Origin: Pyrenophora tritici-repentis
Lineage: Eukaryota > Ascomycota > Dothideomycetes > Pleosporales > Pleosporaceae
NCBI RefSeq assembly: GCF_003171515.1
Contig: NC_089392.1
Coordinates: 2,356,001-2,420,000, forward strand
DNA length: 64,000 nucleotides
Reading direction: 5' to 3'
Shown: positions 54,400 through 64,000 of the stretch, piece after piece
Layout: the number at the start of each line of letters is the position of its first letter
How positions within the stretch are numbered: position 1 is the first letter of the stretch
The notes under the pieces: generated by a model
Databases searched by the model: none
Seen by the model: only the letters and a program-made list of their open reading frames with translations
What the model was told of the DNA's origin: nothing
Position numbers and translations under genes: made by a program

Positions 54400-55345
54400 C
54401 CACCCTTCGTCCCTATGTCTTTGGTACGTTTGGGAGCACTAAAAAAAGGATAACCTTATTGCGCATGCTGCGGTGTGCTGGGATGAGGCCTTGCTAGCTG
54501 GGAAAAATAGGCACACCGACAACTTCATGGACTTGTGCGCTCTCCTCTTCTTCTCTCCTCTTTCTACCCTCTACCCTTTACTTTCTAATCTCTTCTTCTC
54601 ACTAAAAACAGACTTGATGGTGAAAAATTGAAAATGCCTACACTTGCAGCGAATGTCTGTGGTGCTTTTTGGAGCAATAAAAATGCAAGAACTAAGTGCG
54701 CGTGTTGGGATGTGCTGGGTGAAGCCTAGCTAGCTCAAAAAAGCACCTGTGCGAGAAAGCTATGGGGTTCGGTTCTTCCCTTCTTCTTTCTTACTTTCCA
54801 CTTCTACATTTCTAAAAGAAAGAAATACAACGAACATGGCTGAGAAGACTATAAAACATGCACAAATACTAGGGATGTGGTGGTGCTCTCCGAGTCCAAA
54901 AGTTTTATCAAAACCATCTATGTTTTGGCCTGCTGAGTGAGACGTTGCTAGCTGAAAAAATACAAATTGGGACAGCCAGATGGATTTCTTCTCGCTCCTC
55001 TCCTTCATTCTACATCCTACTTTCTACTTTCTTCTTTTTACATTTCCAGAAAACGTAAAAGCTTGGCAGAGATGACGTTAAAACATGGATGGATACCTGG
55101 GATGTGGTGGTGTTCTCCGAGTCCTAAAAGAAAAAGTAAGACGATCAATGCCCTGGTGTGCTGAGTTCTGGCTAGCTGAAAAGGAAACATGATGGAAGAA
55201 AACATGGAGTTCTGCGCTTGTCTCTCCTTCTTTCTACTTTTTACTTTCTACTCTTCTATATATGAAAGGCCAGACTCCATGACAAGTCTTCAAAACATAG
55301 GAAGATACAAGGGATGTGGTGGTGTTCTCTGAAAGGTTGAAAGCT
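54400..55345. repeat. higher-order units of about 210-230 bp
   Basis: Each unit has GGGATGTGGTGGTG followed by CTCTCCGAGTCC, then TGCTGAG/TGCTGGG, GCTAGCTGAAAAA, a long TTCTACTTTCTACTTTC pyrimidine run and an ACATG anchor. The GGGATGTGG core is at 54872, 55099 and 55311, with weaker relatives near 54640 and 54410. This shows the array grew by multi-subunit duplication. Confidence 0.75.
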
Positions 55346-56457
55346 GTGGCACAACATTTCCAAAACTAAACAGGTTACATTAGTGGGCTTGAAAAAGAAG
55401 TCAAATTTCTCGATGTCTCCGGTGTTCTTTGCGTCCTAAAAGATATATCAAAGTCATTGATGGTCTGGTGTACTGGGACCTGGCCAGCTGGAAAATCTAA
55501 TAAAAGGGGTGTTCGAAGATACCATAGAGGTCTGCGCCTATCTCTTTTCTTCCACTTTCTACTCTCTACTTTCTACTGGTGCGTTTCCGAATAACAGAAA
55601 AACTACATAAAAAAGAAAATGTAACGCATGGCTTGTATGTTTTTGGTGCTCTGAGTTTCCGCAAAATCTAACTTCCCCGCAGCCTATGCTACGCTGTCCT
55701 GGGGAAGTTTCGAAAAATACATAGGCTCTTCTTTGTACCCCTCATCTCCACATCTCAATTTTTTTTTCTAAAACTACATTCCGACTACTTATGGAACCTC
55801 TAAAATCACAAGAACGCTCAGTTCGTGATTTTGGTGCTCTGGGAGTCTGCAAAATACAGGCCCCACGGAGTATATTGTGCTGCCCTTGGGAAGTTTCTGA
55901 AAATCTACGGACTCCTCTTTCTACTCCTTTTTCCACTTTGAGCTTCTATATTTCTGAAAACGATCTTAGATAACAGGTGGTGATGTGGGAGTTGAAGATT
56001 CTCAACAGTGTCGAGTTTCATGTTCCTGATGTTCTGGGAGTTCCAAAAATCAACAACTTCGCTCTATTTCGTACCGTTCTGGGCATGTTTATGAAAGTCT
56101 CTCAGTTCTTTTTTCGACTCCCTTTTCCTTTTATTTGCTTCCGTGTCCCCGAAAAGCAAAATTGAGAAATCGGGTTGAAATTTGGGAGTATAAAATTTAG
56201 ACGACGTATATCTCATGTTTCTGGTATTTTGTGAGTTTGGAAAAATACCAGTCTATCAAAACATGTTGTTACATCTTTCTGTACGCTTATAAATCTCTCT
56301 GAACTCTTCTTTCCCACCTCTACTTTCCATATTTCACTTCTCTATCTCTAAAATAGAAATCACGTACCCTGCTCCCGTATGACTTTTAAAGCTACCGATA
56401 TTTCACATGATGTACCTGATGTTTTCTGAGTGCTAAGGATATTATTATTATTATATT

Positions 56458-56496
56458 TCCATTAGAGTCCTGTATCAGTCGGTGACTATGTAGGAC
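56458..56496 (-). repeat. LINE 3' tail shared with the SINE
   Basis: 39 nt, 35 identical to 19080-19118. It can form a stem GTCCT/AGGAC and is directly followed by the A/T-rich microsatellite tail. Weak similarity extends about 17 nt further upstream. It is the presumed recognition site for the LINE reverse transcriptase. Confidence 0.9.
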
Positions 56497-59400
56497 TTTG
56501 GCTAAGCCGTTCTATGTATGATGGTCGTTGTGGAGTTTCTATGGGTCTTGTACAATTTGGGTGGTGTTTTGCGTACTCCAATTTCAGAGCTAGTCTTCCA
56601 TTGGCGCGGGTGCTAAAGAGCAGTGTGGTGAATAGAAAGAGATGTAGCAGCGGGCTCTTTTAGATAAGGAAATATTGTTTTTGTAGTTTTATACAGTGTC
56701 TGTCTGTTCGGTGGTTTGCCCAAGGTGCCATTTTCTCGTGCCAATCCTAGTACTTGCAATAAAGGCTAGAGTAGCTTTGATGCCTGTCTTTGTTTGGAGG
56801 AGGAGTGGGAGGGTGATGGGTCTGTGTGGTATTGCTTCTTTGAGTGTATTTCGATGTGTTTTGTACTGTTTGCAATCTAGAAGTAGATGCTGTGGTGTTT
56901 GTGGTTTGTAGCATATACATAGATTGCAGTCTCTCTTGTTGAATCTCTTAAGGTAGGAGTTGAAGTATCCATGTCCTAGCTTGAGTGAGTAGAACGCGCT
57001 CGAGATTTCTCTTGGTGTTCCCTTCGGGACTTTGATTGTTGTATGTGTGTTGAGCTTGAAGATCCTTGAGTAGGAGCTTCTGTTTTTGGTGGGCCTGTCG
57101 GTATACCTCTTGTACTCCATCAGTTGTTCTGTTTTTTGTATTTTGTTGATTTCTGTGCCTAAGTAGGCTAGGCTCGCTGTGGTCGATGTTGTTGGTCTCT
57201 CTTTAGCTGCTTCCTTTGCTAGCGTGTCGGCTTTTTCGTTGCCCTTGACGTCGTTATGTCCTGGGGCCCACTGCAGGTGGATCGATGCTTTCTTTGTCGT
57301 TATTCTCTTTGCAGCTCTGATGCATCTTAGTAGCCACTGTTGTCCCGGGTTGTCCGATAGGTTGTTAAGCCTATGGATTGCTGCTTGGTTGTCTGCGTAT
57401 ACGTAGATCTCTTGGCCTTCTTGTGCCACTGTAGCCGCGTGTTCAAATGCCTGTGCTATCCCCTCTAGTTCACCGTTGTAGACTAGTTGGGAGCATCCAA
57501 TGTTTGTCTTTTGAGAAAAGGTTTCTTCGTGGGTGGAGCTGTACGCTACTACACCTACGCCGATCCCTATTCCCTTGTCGTGTTGTGAGGCATCTGAGTA
57601 GATTGCGGTGAAGTTATCTCCGCTCCTTGATAGGATATAATCCGTGTGTGCAATTGCCTCTTCCTCTTTGCTCTTTTTTGATACAGTAACCTTGTAGTTA
57701 AGACTTTCCCATGGTCTGAACCTATATGGGATTATCTTTTCTACGCTATTGTTGTCTCTCTCTGGGATTGACTTAACAATAGTGTATAGTTGTCTATGCT
57801 GGTTTGGCTTTTTGTAGCTAGCTTTGTCTGTATTTGTGATCCTTGTAATTGCTTTCTGGATTGGGTGGTTGCTGGATAGCTGGTGTGCTCTAGACGCATA
57901 CTTTCGGTTGTTGGTGTTGAGTCTAATTGCAGGTGACGTAAGTCCGGATTCAATGCTTGTTGGTAGGGATGGTGACGTTCTAAACACTCCAATTATCTTT
58001 CTACACGCCAGGTTGTGCAGTGATTGTAGGAGGCTAGTGGCGTAGCTTTGGTTCTTCCAGTATATTTGTGATCCGTAGTCTGCAACGCTTGTGACGCATG
58101 CTAGGTATAGTTGTCGTACTGCTTTTGGGGAGAGTCCTCTTTCGATGTTGGCTAGTCTCCCTAGTCTATAGAATGCTTTCCTTGCTTGGCTTACGCGTGT
58201 AGCAATATGTTCCTTGAAGGACAGTCTATTGTCTATGTGGATACCTAGCCATTTGATTGTGTCTTTCGGTTCTACAATGGTGTTGTCTGGAAGCTGTAGG
58301 CTTCTCTCTTTTCTCTCTTTCTTGGCGGTAAAGTGGATGAGCTCTGTCTTAGCTATATCGAACATAATCGCTAAGTTTTTCCCTCGGTGAGATAGTAGGC
58401 GGACTTGCTGTTCTAGTATTTTGACATTTTTCTTTAGCGATGTTGAGGATGTCGATAGAGATAGGTCGTCAATATAGGATAGGTTGAAGCTTTGTAGTCC
58501 TGGGAAGAGGTCTCTGGTGTAGATAAGAAAGAAGATTGGAGACACTGGGCTGCCTTGAGGTATCCCAGCTATTATCTCGGAGAATTCTTGTGTCTTATTG
58601 TCGAAGGAGAGTCTTAGCGATCTGTTTGAGAAGAAGGATTTTGTCCAAGCGATAAGACTAATTGGAAGGCCTAGCTTCTTAAGCGTTCGCAGGAATTGAT
58701 TGTGTGAGACGTGGTCAAATGCTCCCTTTACGTCTAGGAAGATAGTTGATGTTATTTGGCCTTTCTGTTTCTGGTGCTGAATTTGGTCGATGAGTAGCAT
58801 AGCTGCATCTATTGCAGATTTCTTGAGTCTACCCCCAATTTGGGTTGGGTGTAGTAGCTCTGTGATTTCTGCTAGATTGCTCAGCCTACTTGCGGTGATC
58901 CTCTCGTTAATCTTTCCTAAACAGCTTAATAGAGTGATAACTCTGTAGGCTTTTGGGATTGAATAGTCTGGTTTTGATGCCTTTTTAAGAACAGCTCCTG
59001 TAGCTTGTTTCCAGCATTTTGGGTGGTATCCATAGTTGAATAGGAGTGAGAAAGCTCTAAACATTGTTTGCGGTTGAGCTTTGTACGCGGCTGTGATTAT
59101 GTCTTGTGTTATTGCATCTGGTCCTGGGGTGCTACTTTTGACTTGACTTGAGCATGCTCGTTCTAGTTCAGTCGTGGATAGTGCTGGCCAATCCCATCTC
59201 TTTTCCTGGTAGTTGGTGAATGTGGGCGCTTCGGTTATGGGCGGTGGTGGGAATAGCGTGTTGCGGAACGCTTGGCATTTCTTGTCGAATGATGTTTCTC
59301 CTTGTATAGGTGGAATTCTTTCGACTTTGTTATCCTTTGTATATGCCATGGCTTTGTAGATTGACTGCGGGTCTTCCTTCTCTAGGAATTCATTCCAGTG

Positions 59401-59662
59401 TTTCCTTTTAGCGTCTTTGATTGCCTTGTTGTAGGTGTTTCGTGCACGTAGGAAGTCTCTTTTCTCTAGGTAGGCGTCGTGTATCGCAGTAGTTTCGAGC
59501 TTTTCTTTAAAAATCCTTCTATAGTGGGAAGTGTCTTGTCGTAGCTTTGTCAGCTCTTTGTTCCACCAAGCTTTTGGTTTTGGACCAAGTCTAGTGATAG
59601 GGATAGCTTTGTTTGCTGCAGTTTGGATTGCTTGAGTTATTGCTTTACCAATCTCTTCTAGC

Positions 59663-59820
59663 CAGAGATGTCAACAAGCAAGTCAAGCTGGCTTGATTCT
59701 TATCGATTGCAGATCACAGACAATATAGAGGCTCGTGCACAGTGGCACGTCCCAGAGAATGGTCTGTGATCTGCAATCGATAAGAATCAAGCCAGCTTGA
59801 CTTGCTTGTTGACATCTCTG
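59663..59820. mobile_element. MITE-2, 158 bp, nested in the LINE
   Basis: A perfect terminal inverted repeat of 59 bp beginning CAGAGATGTCAACAAGCAAG leaves a 40-bp loop. The 8-bp target duplication is CTTCTAGC (59655-59662 and 59821-59828). It interrupts the LINE frame. Long perfect arms and intact duplications imply a recent insertion by a hAT-type transposase. Confidence 0.95.
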
Positions 59821-60076
59821 CTTCTAGCTGTTGCTCTAGCTCTGTATTGTTGCCGAGGAGGAGGTCCATTAAGTCTGCCTTTCTTGGATCACTGATCTGG
59901 TCCATATCTTGCAAGGTTTGACTGTTTTGGATTGCCGTTTCTAGTTCTTTGTTGAAGGTGTCCCAGTTAGCCTTTGCAGTATTAAATCTGGGTTGGTTTG
60001 TCGGGTTTTCTACAAGGTCTGCGTTTGTTTGGATGGAGAATAGGAGGCCGTAGTGATCTGATCCAGTTTCAGGTAT

Positions 60077-60238
60077 CACAGTCCGCAACAATCAATTAAG
60101 TGGGTCCTAGAAGGTTCAGATTGGATTGATTGATTACCGCTTTAAGCCTAGTAGTTACCTATAGGAGTTTAAGCCCTACCTAGATAGGTAAGTGGGTCTA
60201 GGAGAGTGACCGGATTGAATTGATTGTTGCGGAGTCTA
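60077..60238. mobile_element. MITE-3, 162 bp, nested in the LINE
   Basis: The inverted ends share AGTCCGCAACAATCAATT and ACTCCGCAACAATCAATT. The flanking 8-bp duplication TCAGGTAT occupies 60069-60076 and 60239-60246. The internal CCTAGATAGG-type sequence resembles MITE-1. It interrupts the endonuclease region of the LINE exactly within a codon triplet run that is continuous when the insert is ignored. Confidence 0.93.
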
Positions 60239-62619
60239 TCAGGTATAGTCTGCCAGTCCGTAGCTTTGCTAGCCAAGTCTGGAGTGACAAGTGAGAGGTC
60301 TAGGACTGTTTCTCTAGATAGGTGTGGTCTGAAGAATGTGCCTACTCCTGGTGTGTTTAGGAGCTCTAGATCTTGTTCTTCAATCCAGTCAATAAATGGC
60401 TGTGCTCCTTGGCTCGTCGTTGGGCATAGCGGGTCCCACAATGGATGGTGCTCGTTGCTATCTAGTACTAAAATAGAACTTGGCGGAAGCTTAGTGTTAA
60501 GTATAGCTCTGGGCAGTGTTTTTTCCCCTTCGGCGTTTGTTTGGTTGTATACGTTAAATAGGTTAAATTGGAAATTAGAACCTTTTATTGTAATAGCCAT
60601 TGCGTCTGGGTCTATTTTGTGAGTGCTAAGGATAGCATGCCTATGGTAACAATGTGGTGTTGTTCTCGGGCTTTTCTGAAACTCTATGGGCTCCGTATTT
60701 ACTCCTCTCTTCTGCGCTTTACTTCTAAACTTGTAAAATATCAGGCCGAAGGGTGGAGTCTCAAAACAAACTGGCGACCACCATATATCTCCAGTGTTTT
60801 GGAAGTCCTGAAAATAAAAATGCCAAGAAAAGATTTTGATTTGTTCTCGGACCGTCCTGACAATGTGGGGCACTTGTTTCTTCTATGTTCCTTCTACATT
60901 CCACCCTATGAAAGAGACGGGTGCATTATAATAGTTGAAAACATAAAAAAAACAATTTAATGCTGCTGGTGTTGTGGGGGTCTCAAAAGTAAAAAGCTGT
61001 TCAAATTATTTAGTGGAGCTCTTGTGAACTTCCTGAATGTTAGGTTAGTTGACACATAGAAAACTAAGGGTGCGATGATCCATGTTCTATTCTTCTCTGA
61101 GTGCTAGAAGCACCAAGCTGTCATAGAAATGCTGTGCTGTTCCTGAGATTTTCTGAAATATTTGAGCTTGATTCGTGCAGAGAGCGCATGGGTGGTTTGT
61201 TCTGCACTTTCCCCCTTTTGTCTCCTGTCTTGCAAGTCAAAAGCTGAAAAGTAGTAAATTGTGGTATTCTTAGACTTTGCTGGAGAAGTTGGCTCGTGCG
61301 GGGAGCGCATAAATACTTGGTTCTTCTCTTCCTTTCTCTTCCCTATCTTCCCCTACCTTCTCAAACTAAATCGAAGCTTTAAAACTTTGTTTGAGTGGAT
61401 CCATGTTTCTGATGTTTTAGAAGTCCTAGAAAAGGACTGTGCATGTTGTGTCTTCTCCTTCTTTTACCTTTGCGCATTTTGAAATAATTTGGTTAGATAG
61501 CGAATGTTCCCATGTTCTGGAGGCTTTAATACATCATTGAACTAGCCCCAGATGTTCTGGTGTGCCAGGGCCATGTCGAAACGTATCCCGTGTGCTCTTT
61601 CGTTCTTTTACCTTCTTAACCTGATCGCACACGCTGAAAGTGTGTTTTTTCGCTCTACTGAGCACTGAAACTGATTCCTAAAAACGCTATGTGCTTCTGT
61701 TTCTCCACTTTCCCAAAATCCACCGCATAACCCGTGCGCGCAACACTGGTGCTACCTAGACTCGCCTTCCTTCTTCTTTCTCTCCTCCTTCTTTCTCCTC
61801 CTCGATCTCAACTATTTTATTAACGAAAATATGTTTCCGCTCTTCTAATTACTCAAAAAATGTATCCATAAAGGTCATGTTCTAGTGTTTTCGGACTTTA
61901 CAAAAATACTGGTCTAACAAGTGCGCACAGCGCATGCGTAGTTCTGCGACTCTTCTCTTACTTTAACATCTTAAATATCAATCCTTCAAGCAGATGATGT
62001 ATCATTCCACTTTTCTGTGTACTTGAATGGGCTTTGGTAGACCCTGATGTCTTTTTCTTTTCTGTTCCTTCCTTGTTATTCAGAAAACACTTCTCCACTA
62101 CCTATGGTTCTCTGGCCAATGATTTTAAAAAATATCCGCGGTGTTGGTAGGCCTTGTACGATCGTACGGGTGAATAACAACAACGAGGTTCTTCTGGTGA
62201 CTGGTATTGGTATTTATTGTCTACGAACATAGCTGCTACGAAGGTACACCTAAGCTCTGCGCAAGGTGGGCCGAAGTCGGGCCGAAGTGTCAAGCAGCCG
62301 ACGTCTCTACCGATACTCACGATCCGACACGCGGTATATTTGTGTCTGGTCGCTGGGTTCTGTTTTCAAAAAAATACATTGACAACGGGAATGTTCTGTG
62401 TCCTCTGCGTTCTCGAAATTGATCTCTTGAGGTTTTATGCGTCTCTGCGTCTACTATGATTGTAAATAGATCCCTATATACAGACGCCTACACTAAATGC
62501 CTACCCACCGAACGACCTAAACCGACTCGATATACCGACCCCCTATACCGAACCGCTCTAGCACATGCTATAGTTCACTAGCACACTCACGAGCAAACTA
62601 TTGACAAGGCACTAGATGT

Positions 62620-62845
62620 TGTCAGATTGTGATGGGTTATCAAAGACGGGGATAATAGTATAATAATATGATTGGGATCGATTGTATTGTTCTGGTCTGA
62701 TGTCGTGTGTTCTGTTGTCCAACGCTGTTCGATCAGTTGGGTCGCGGTGGATTGTGCGCGCTGACTAATTTAACTGATCCACAGAATCCACAGCTCCGAA
62801 CACCCGGATTTTGTCCACCACCCAAAATATGCCCATATTCTGACA
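62620..62845 (-). repeat. 3' LTR of a Ty1/copia element
   Basis: 226 bp bounded by TGTCAG...CTGACA inverted ends (element strand TGTCAGAATATGGGC at 62845). A purine-rich GAGCTGAGGGGTG lies just inside at 62846-62858, the expected polypurine tract. The 5 bp outside (GATGT, 62615-62619) would be the target duplication, but the other LTR is beyond the window. Confidence 0.8.
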
Positions 62846-62875
62846 CACCCCTCAGCTCAAGAGCCTTGAGCTGGA

Positions 62876-64000
62876 TTAACCACAGCTAAGCTGCTCTAAT
62901 TGAGCTTGGATCTCTACAACAGGTGACTGATTGTGTGGCTCTCGATCCCTAACTTCGACCAGCCCTAGTTGGATCAGAAAGCCCGTCCACTGGTTTACTG
63001 GGAGTACTTTGGTGAGGCCATCAGCTATCATCTCAGAGGATTTTGTGTATACTACTTTGATCCTCTGGTTCGTCACTTCCTGTCGGAGCCAATGGTTGTG
63101 GATATCTACGTGTCGGAGCTTCGTGGTGAGTCTTGATACTGCTTGAGTTACAAGACGGATCGTCTGTTGATTGTCGCATTGGATAGTGATCGTAGGACTC
63201 GGTAGCTTAACCTTAAGTTCACTGATCAATCGTGAGGTAAAGATCGCTTCTTTGGCTACTTGTGAGAGTGCTAAGAGCTCTGCTTCAGTTGTTGAAGTAG
63301 TGACGGTATCTTGCTTGCTAGATCGCCAGGCGATCAGCCCGCCGAAGAGTTTAATCGCGTAGCCCTGAGAGCTTTTGCGATCCAGAGTGTTGTCTGCAAA
63401 TGATGCGTCACTGGCTACCTGCATAGCGGTGCCGCCACCCAATCGTAATGTCAGCCACTTAGTGTCGGATAGGTAGAGTAACACTCGATCCGCAGCCTGT
63501 TGGTGTTCCTGACTTGGGTTGGCGAGAAATCTGGCTAGTCTAGACGTCGCAAAAGCAATATCCGGGCGTGTATTGACAGCGGCGTAGAGGAGAGAGCCAA
63601 TCTTCCGCTGGTATCGATTGATCTCAGACGGGGTAGCTAGTCCTTCTCTGGGCATGAGCTCGCTGGTCGCCATAGGAGTATCGTGGCGGATTGTCTGATC
63701 GTCCACTAGTCTATTGATCTTTTCATAGTAGGCAACCTGGGAGAGGTGGATCAGTTGTTTGGATCGATCCCTGATCACCTCGATCCCAAGGAACCACTGT
63801 AGATCGTCTCCACCAGTGATGGAGTATCGCTGCTTGAGCTGATCCATTGCTTCTTGAGCCTTCTTGGATTGATCCTTGCCATAGGCTAGGATGATATCGT
63901 CTACGTAGTAGAAGATGATGATTCCGTCTTTGATCATACAGCAGGGCTCGTGGGGTACAATCTGGAACCCAAGTTGAGTGAGCGTCGCTGTGAGATCCTT
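62876..64000 (-). CDS. pol: copia Pol, C-terminal part (reverse transcriptase end and RNase H), partial
   Basis: Open from the window edge (KDLTATLTQLGFQIVP...) through IIFYYVDDIILAYG, the YVDD active site. It continues with LQWFLGIEVIRD, the copia-specific YQRKIGSLLYAAVNTRPDIAFATSRLARF, and RNase H motifs VASDASFADN, STTEAELLALS and HVDIHNHWLRQEV. It stops at 62876. No stop or frameshift in the visible part. The first in-frame Met is not a start, since the frame continues upstream. Confidence 0.93.
   Translation of the reverse strand, partial: KDLTATLTQLGFQIVPHEPCCMIKDGIIIFYYVDDIILAYGKDQSKKAQEAMDQLKQRYSITGGDDLQWFLGIEVIRDRSKQLIHLSQVAYYEKINRLVDDQTIRHDTPMATSELMPREGLATPSEINRYQRKIGSLLYAAVNTRPDIAFATSRLARFLANPSQEHQQAADRVLLYLSDTKWLTLRLGGGTAMQVASDASFADNTLDRKSSQGYAIKLFGGLIAWRSSKQDTVTTSTTEAELLALSQVAKEAIFTSRLISELKVKLPSPTITIQCDNQQTIRLVTQAVSRLTTKLRHVDIHNHWLRQEVTNQRIKVVYTKSSEMIADGLTKVLPVNQWTGFLIQLGLVEVRDREPHNQSPVVEIQAQLEQLSCG

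Larger units (their letters stand above)
56441..60620 (-). mobile_element. 5'-truncated LINE (Tad/I-like non-LTR retrotransposon) with two nested MITEs
   Basis: A 13-bp target duplication GAGTGCTAAGGAT flanks it (56428-56440 and 60621-60633). On the minus strand it starts inside the apurinic-endonuclease domain. It continues through reverse transcriptase and RNase H to a stop at 56689, has a 248-nt 3' UTR and ends in an (AAT)n tail. The last 39 nt before the tail match the SINE at 19080-19118. It inserted in the right tandem array. The MITEs at 59663-59820 and 60077-60238 came later. Confidence 0.93.
56689..60620 (-). pseudogene. LINE ORF2 remnant: partial endonuclease, reverse transcriptase, RNase H
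   Basis: The coding sense runs from 60620 to the MITE at 60238, resumes at 60068, is cut by the second MITE (59820-59663), then is open from 59654 to the stop at 56689. The endonuclease part shows ILVLDSNEHHPLW, LDLSLVTPDL and SDHYGLLFSI. RT shows KSSTPGPDAI, FLDVKGAFDHVSH, GIPQGSPVSPIFFLIY and the YxDD box as YIDDLS. RNase H shows IYSDASQHDKGIGIG, VYNGELEGI, ADNQAAI and WAPGHNDVKGNEKADTLAKEAA. A CCHC-like finger (CNLCICYKPQTPQHLLLDC) ends it. Apart from the missing 5' part and the MITEs I see no stop, so the copy is young. Its own first ATG in the long frame (59349) is internal. Confidence 0.9.
52700..62450. repeat. right degenerate tandem-repeat array, pyrimidine-rich on + strand (interrupted by LINE)
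   Basis: The sequence consists of short diverged units, roughly 70-80 bp apart, with the core ATGTTCTGCT, CTTCTCTGCGACTTT, AGAAA. This core is close to the reverse complement of the left-array core (ATGGTCTGCGCT, CTCCTGCGCTTGAAAA). Clear units are near 53225, 53330, 53420, 53570, 53620, 53670, 53725, 53770, 54010 and 54110. From 54400 to 55500 a longer unit dominates. After the LINE, units such as those at 60660 and 61085 continue to about 62450. No long frame with protein character was found. Confidence 0.75.
62620..64000 (-). mobile_element. Ty1/copia LTR retrotransposon, 3' end only
   Basis: The coding frame and LTR described separately belong to one element that runs off the right edge. 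Orientation is minus, so gag and integrase would lie to the right of the window. Confidence 0.9.

Noticed and set aside
53040..56165. Frames of 60-106 codons in the right array
   Set aside because: They share the same F/L/S-rich composition imposed by the pyrimidine repeats, with no protein family signal.
1..64000. CRISPR array or bacterial operon structure
   Set aside because: The tandem repeats are degenerate with no regular unique spacers, and the genes have introns; the DNA is fungal nuclear.

Overview
The window looks like nuclear DNA of a filamentous ascomycete (Pezizomycotina; a Dothideomycete of the Pleosporales type is my inference). The genes have short introns of about 42-100 bp with GT..AG ends and CTAAC-like branch sites. 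There is a self-sufficient CYP505-type P450-reductase, a mitochondrial DNA polymerase gamma, fungal hAT, gypsy, copia and LINE elements, and a tRNA-derived SINE. Splice models below were built by eye from reading frame and splice sites; family names come from recognised motifs, not from a search.

Layout. 0.9-12.2 kb is a metabolic and secretory block: a GMC oxidoreductase, a 59-residue cysteine-rich secreted protein in three small exons, a cysteine-rich single-pass membrane protein, a secreted beta-helix protein and the CYP505 fusion. 13.6-25.7 kb is a decay zone. A conserved gene is split by an intact hAT transposon. A P450 pseudogene is split by a SINE. A second hAT element with one in-frame stop abuts a truncated UstYa-like (DUF3328) gene, which sits next to a tiny secreted peptide with Kex2-type sites. 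25.8-32.5 kb carries a short-chain dehydrogenase, an F-box-like protein, a divergent pair (ABM-domain protein and methyltransferase) and a glutathione S-transferase.

32.9-62.4 kb is unusual. Three housekeeping genes (L-lactate dehydrogenase, a RING protein and DNA polymerase gamma, 46.2-52.4 kb) sit between two long, very degenerate tandem-repeat arrays. The left array is purine-rich on the + strand. The right array is pyrimidine-rich, and its units read as the reverse complement of the left ones. An intact gypsy chromovirus with identical LTRs is inserted in the left array. A 5'-truncated LINE is inserted in the right array and itself carries two nested MITEs. The 3' end of a copia element occupies the right edge.

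Relations between elements. The SINE in the P450 pseudogene and the LINE at 56-60 kb share a 39-nt 3' tail (35/39 identical), so the LINE family probably mobilised the SINE. Three MITEs with 8-bp target duplications look like hAT derivatives. The gypsy element has a primer-binding site complementary to its own LTR (self-priming, as in Tf1/sushi), and its gag and pol are separated by a single in-frame UAG.
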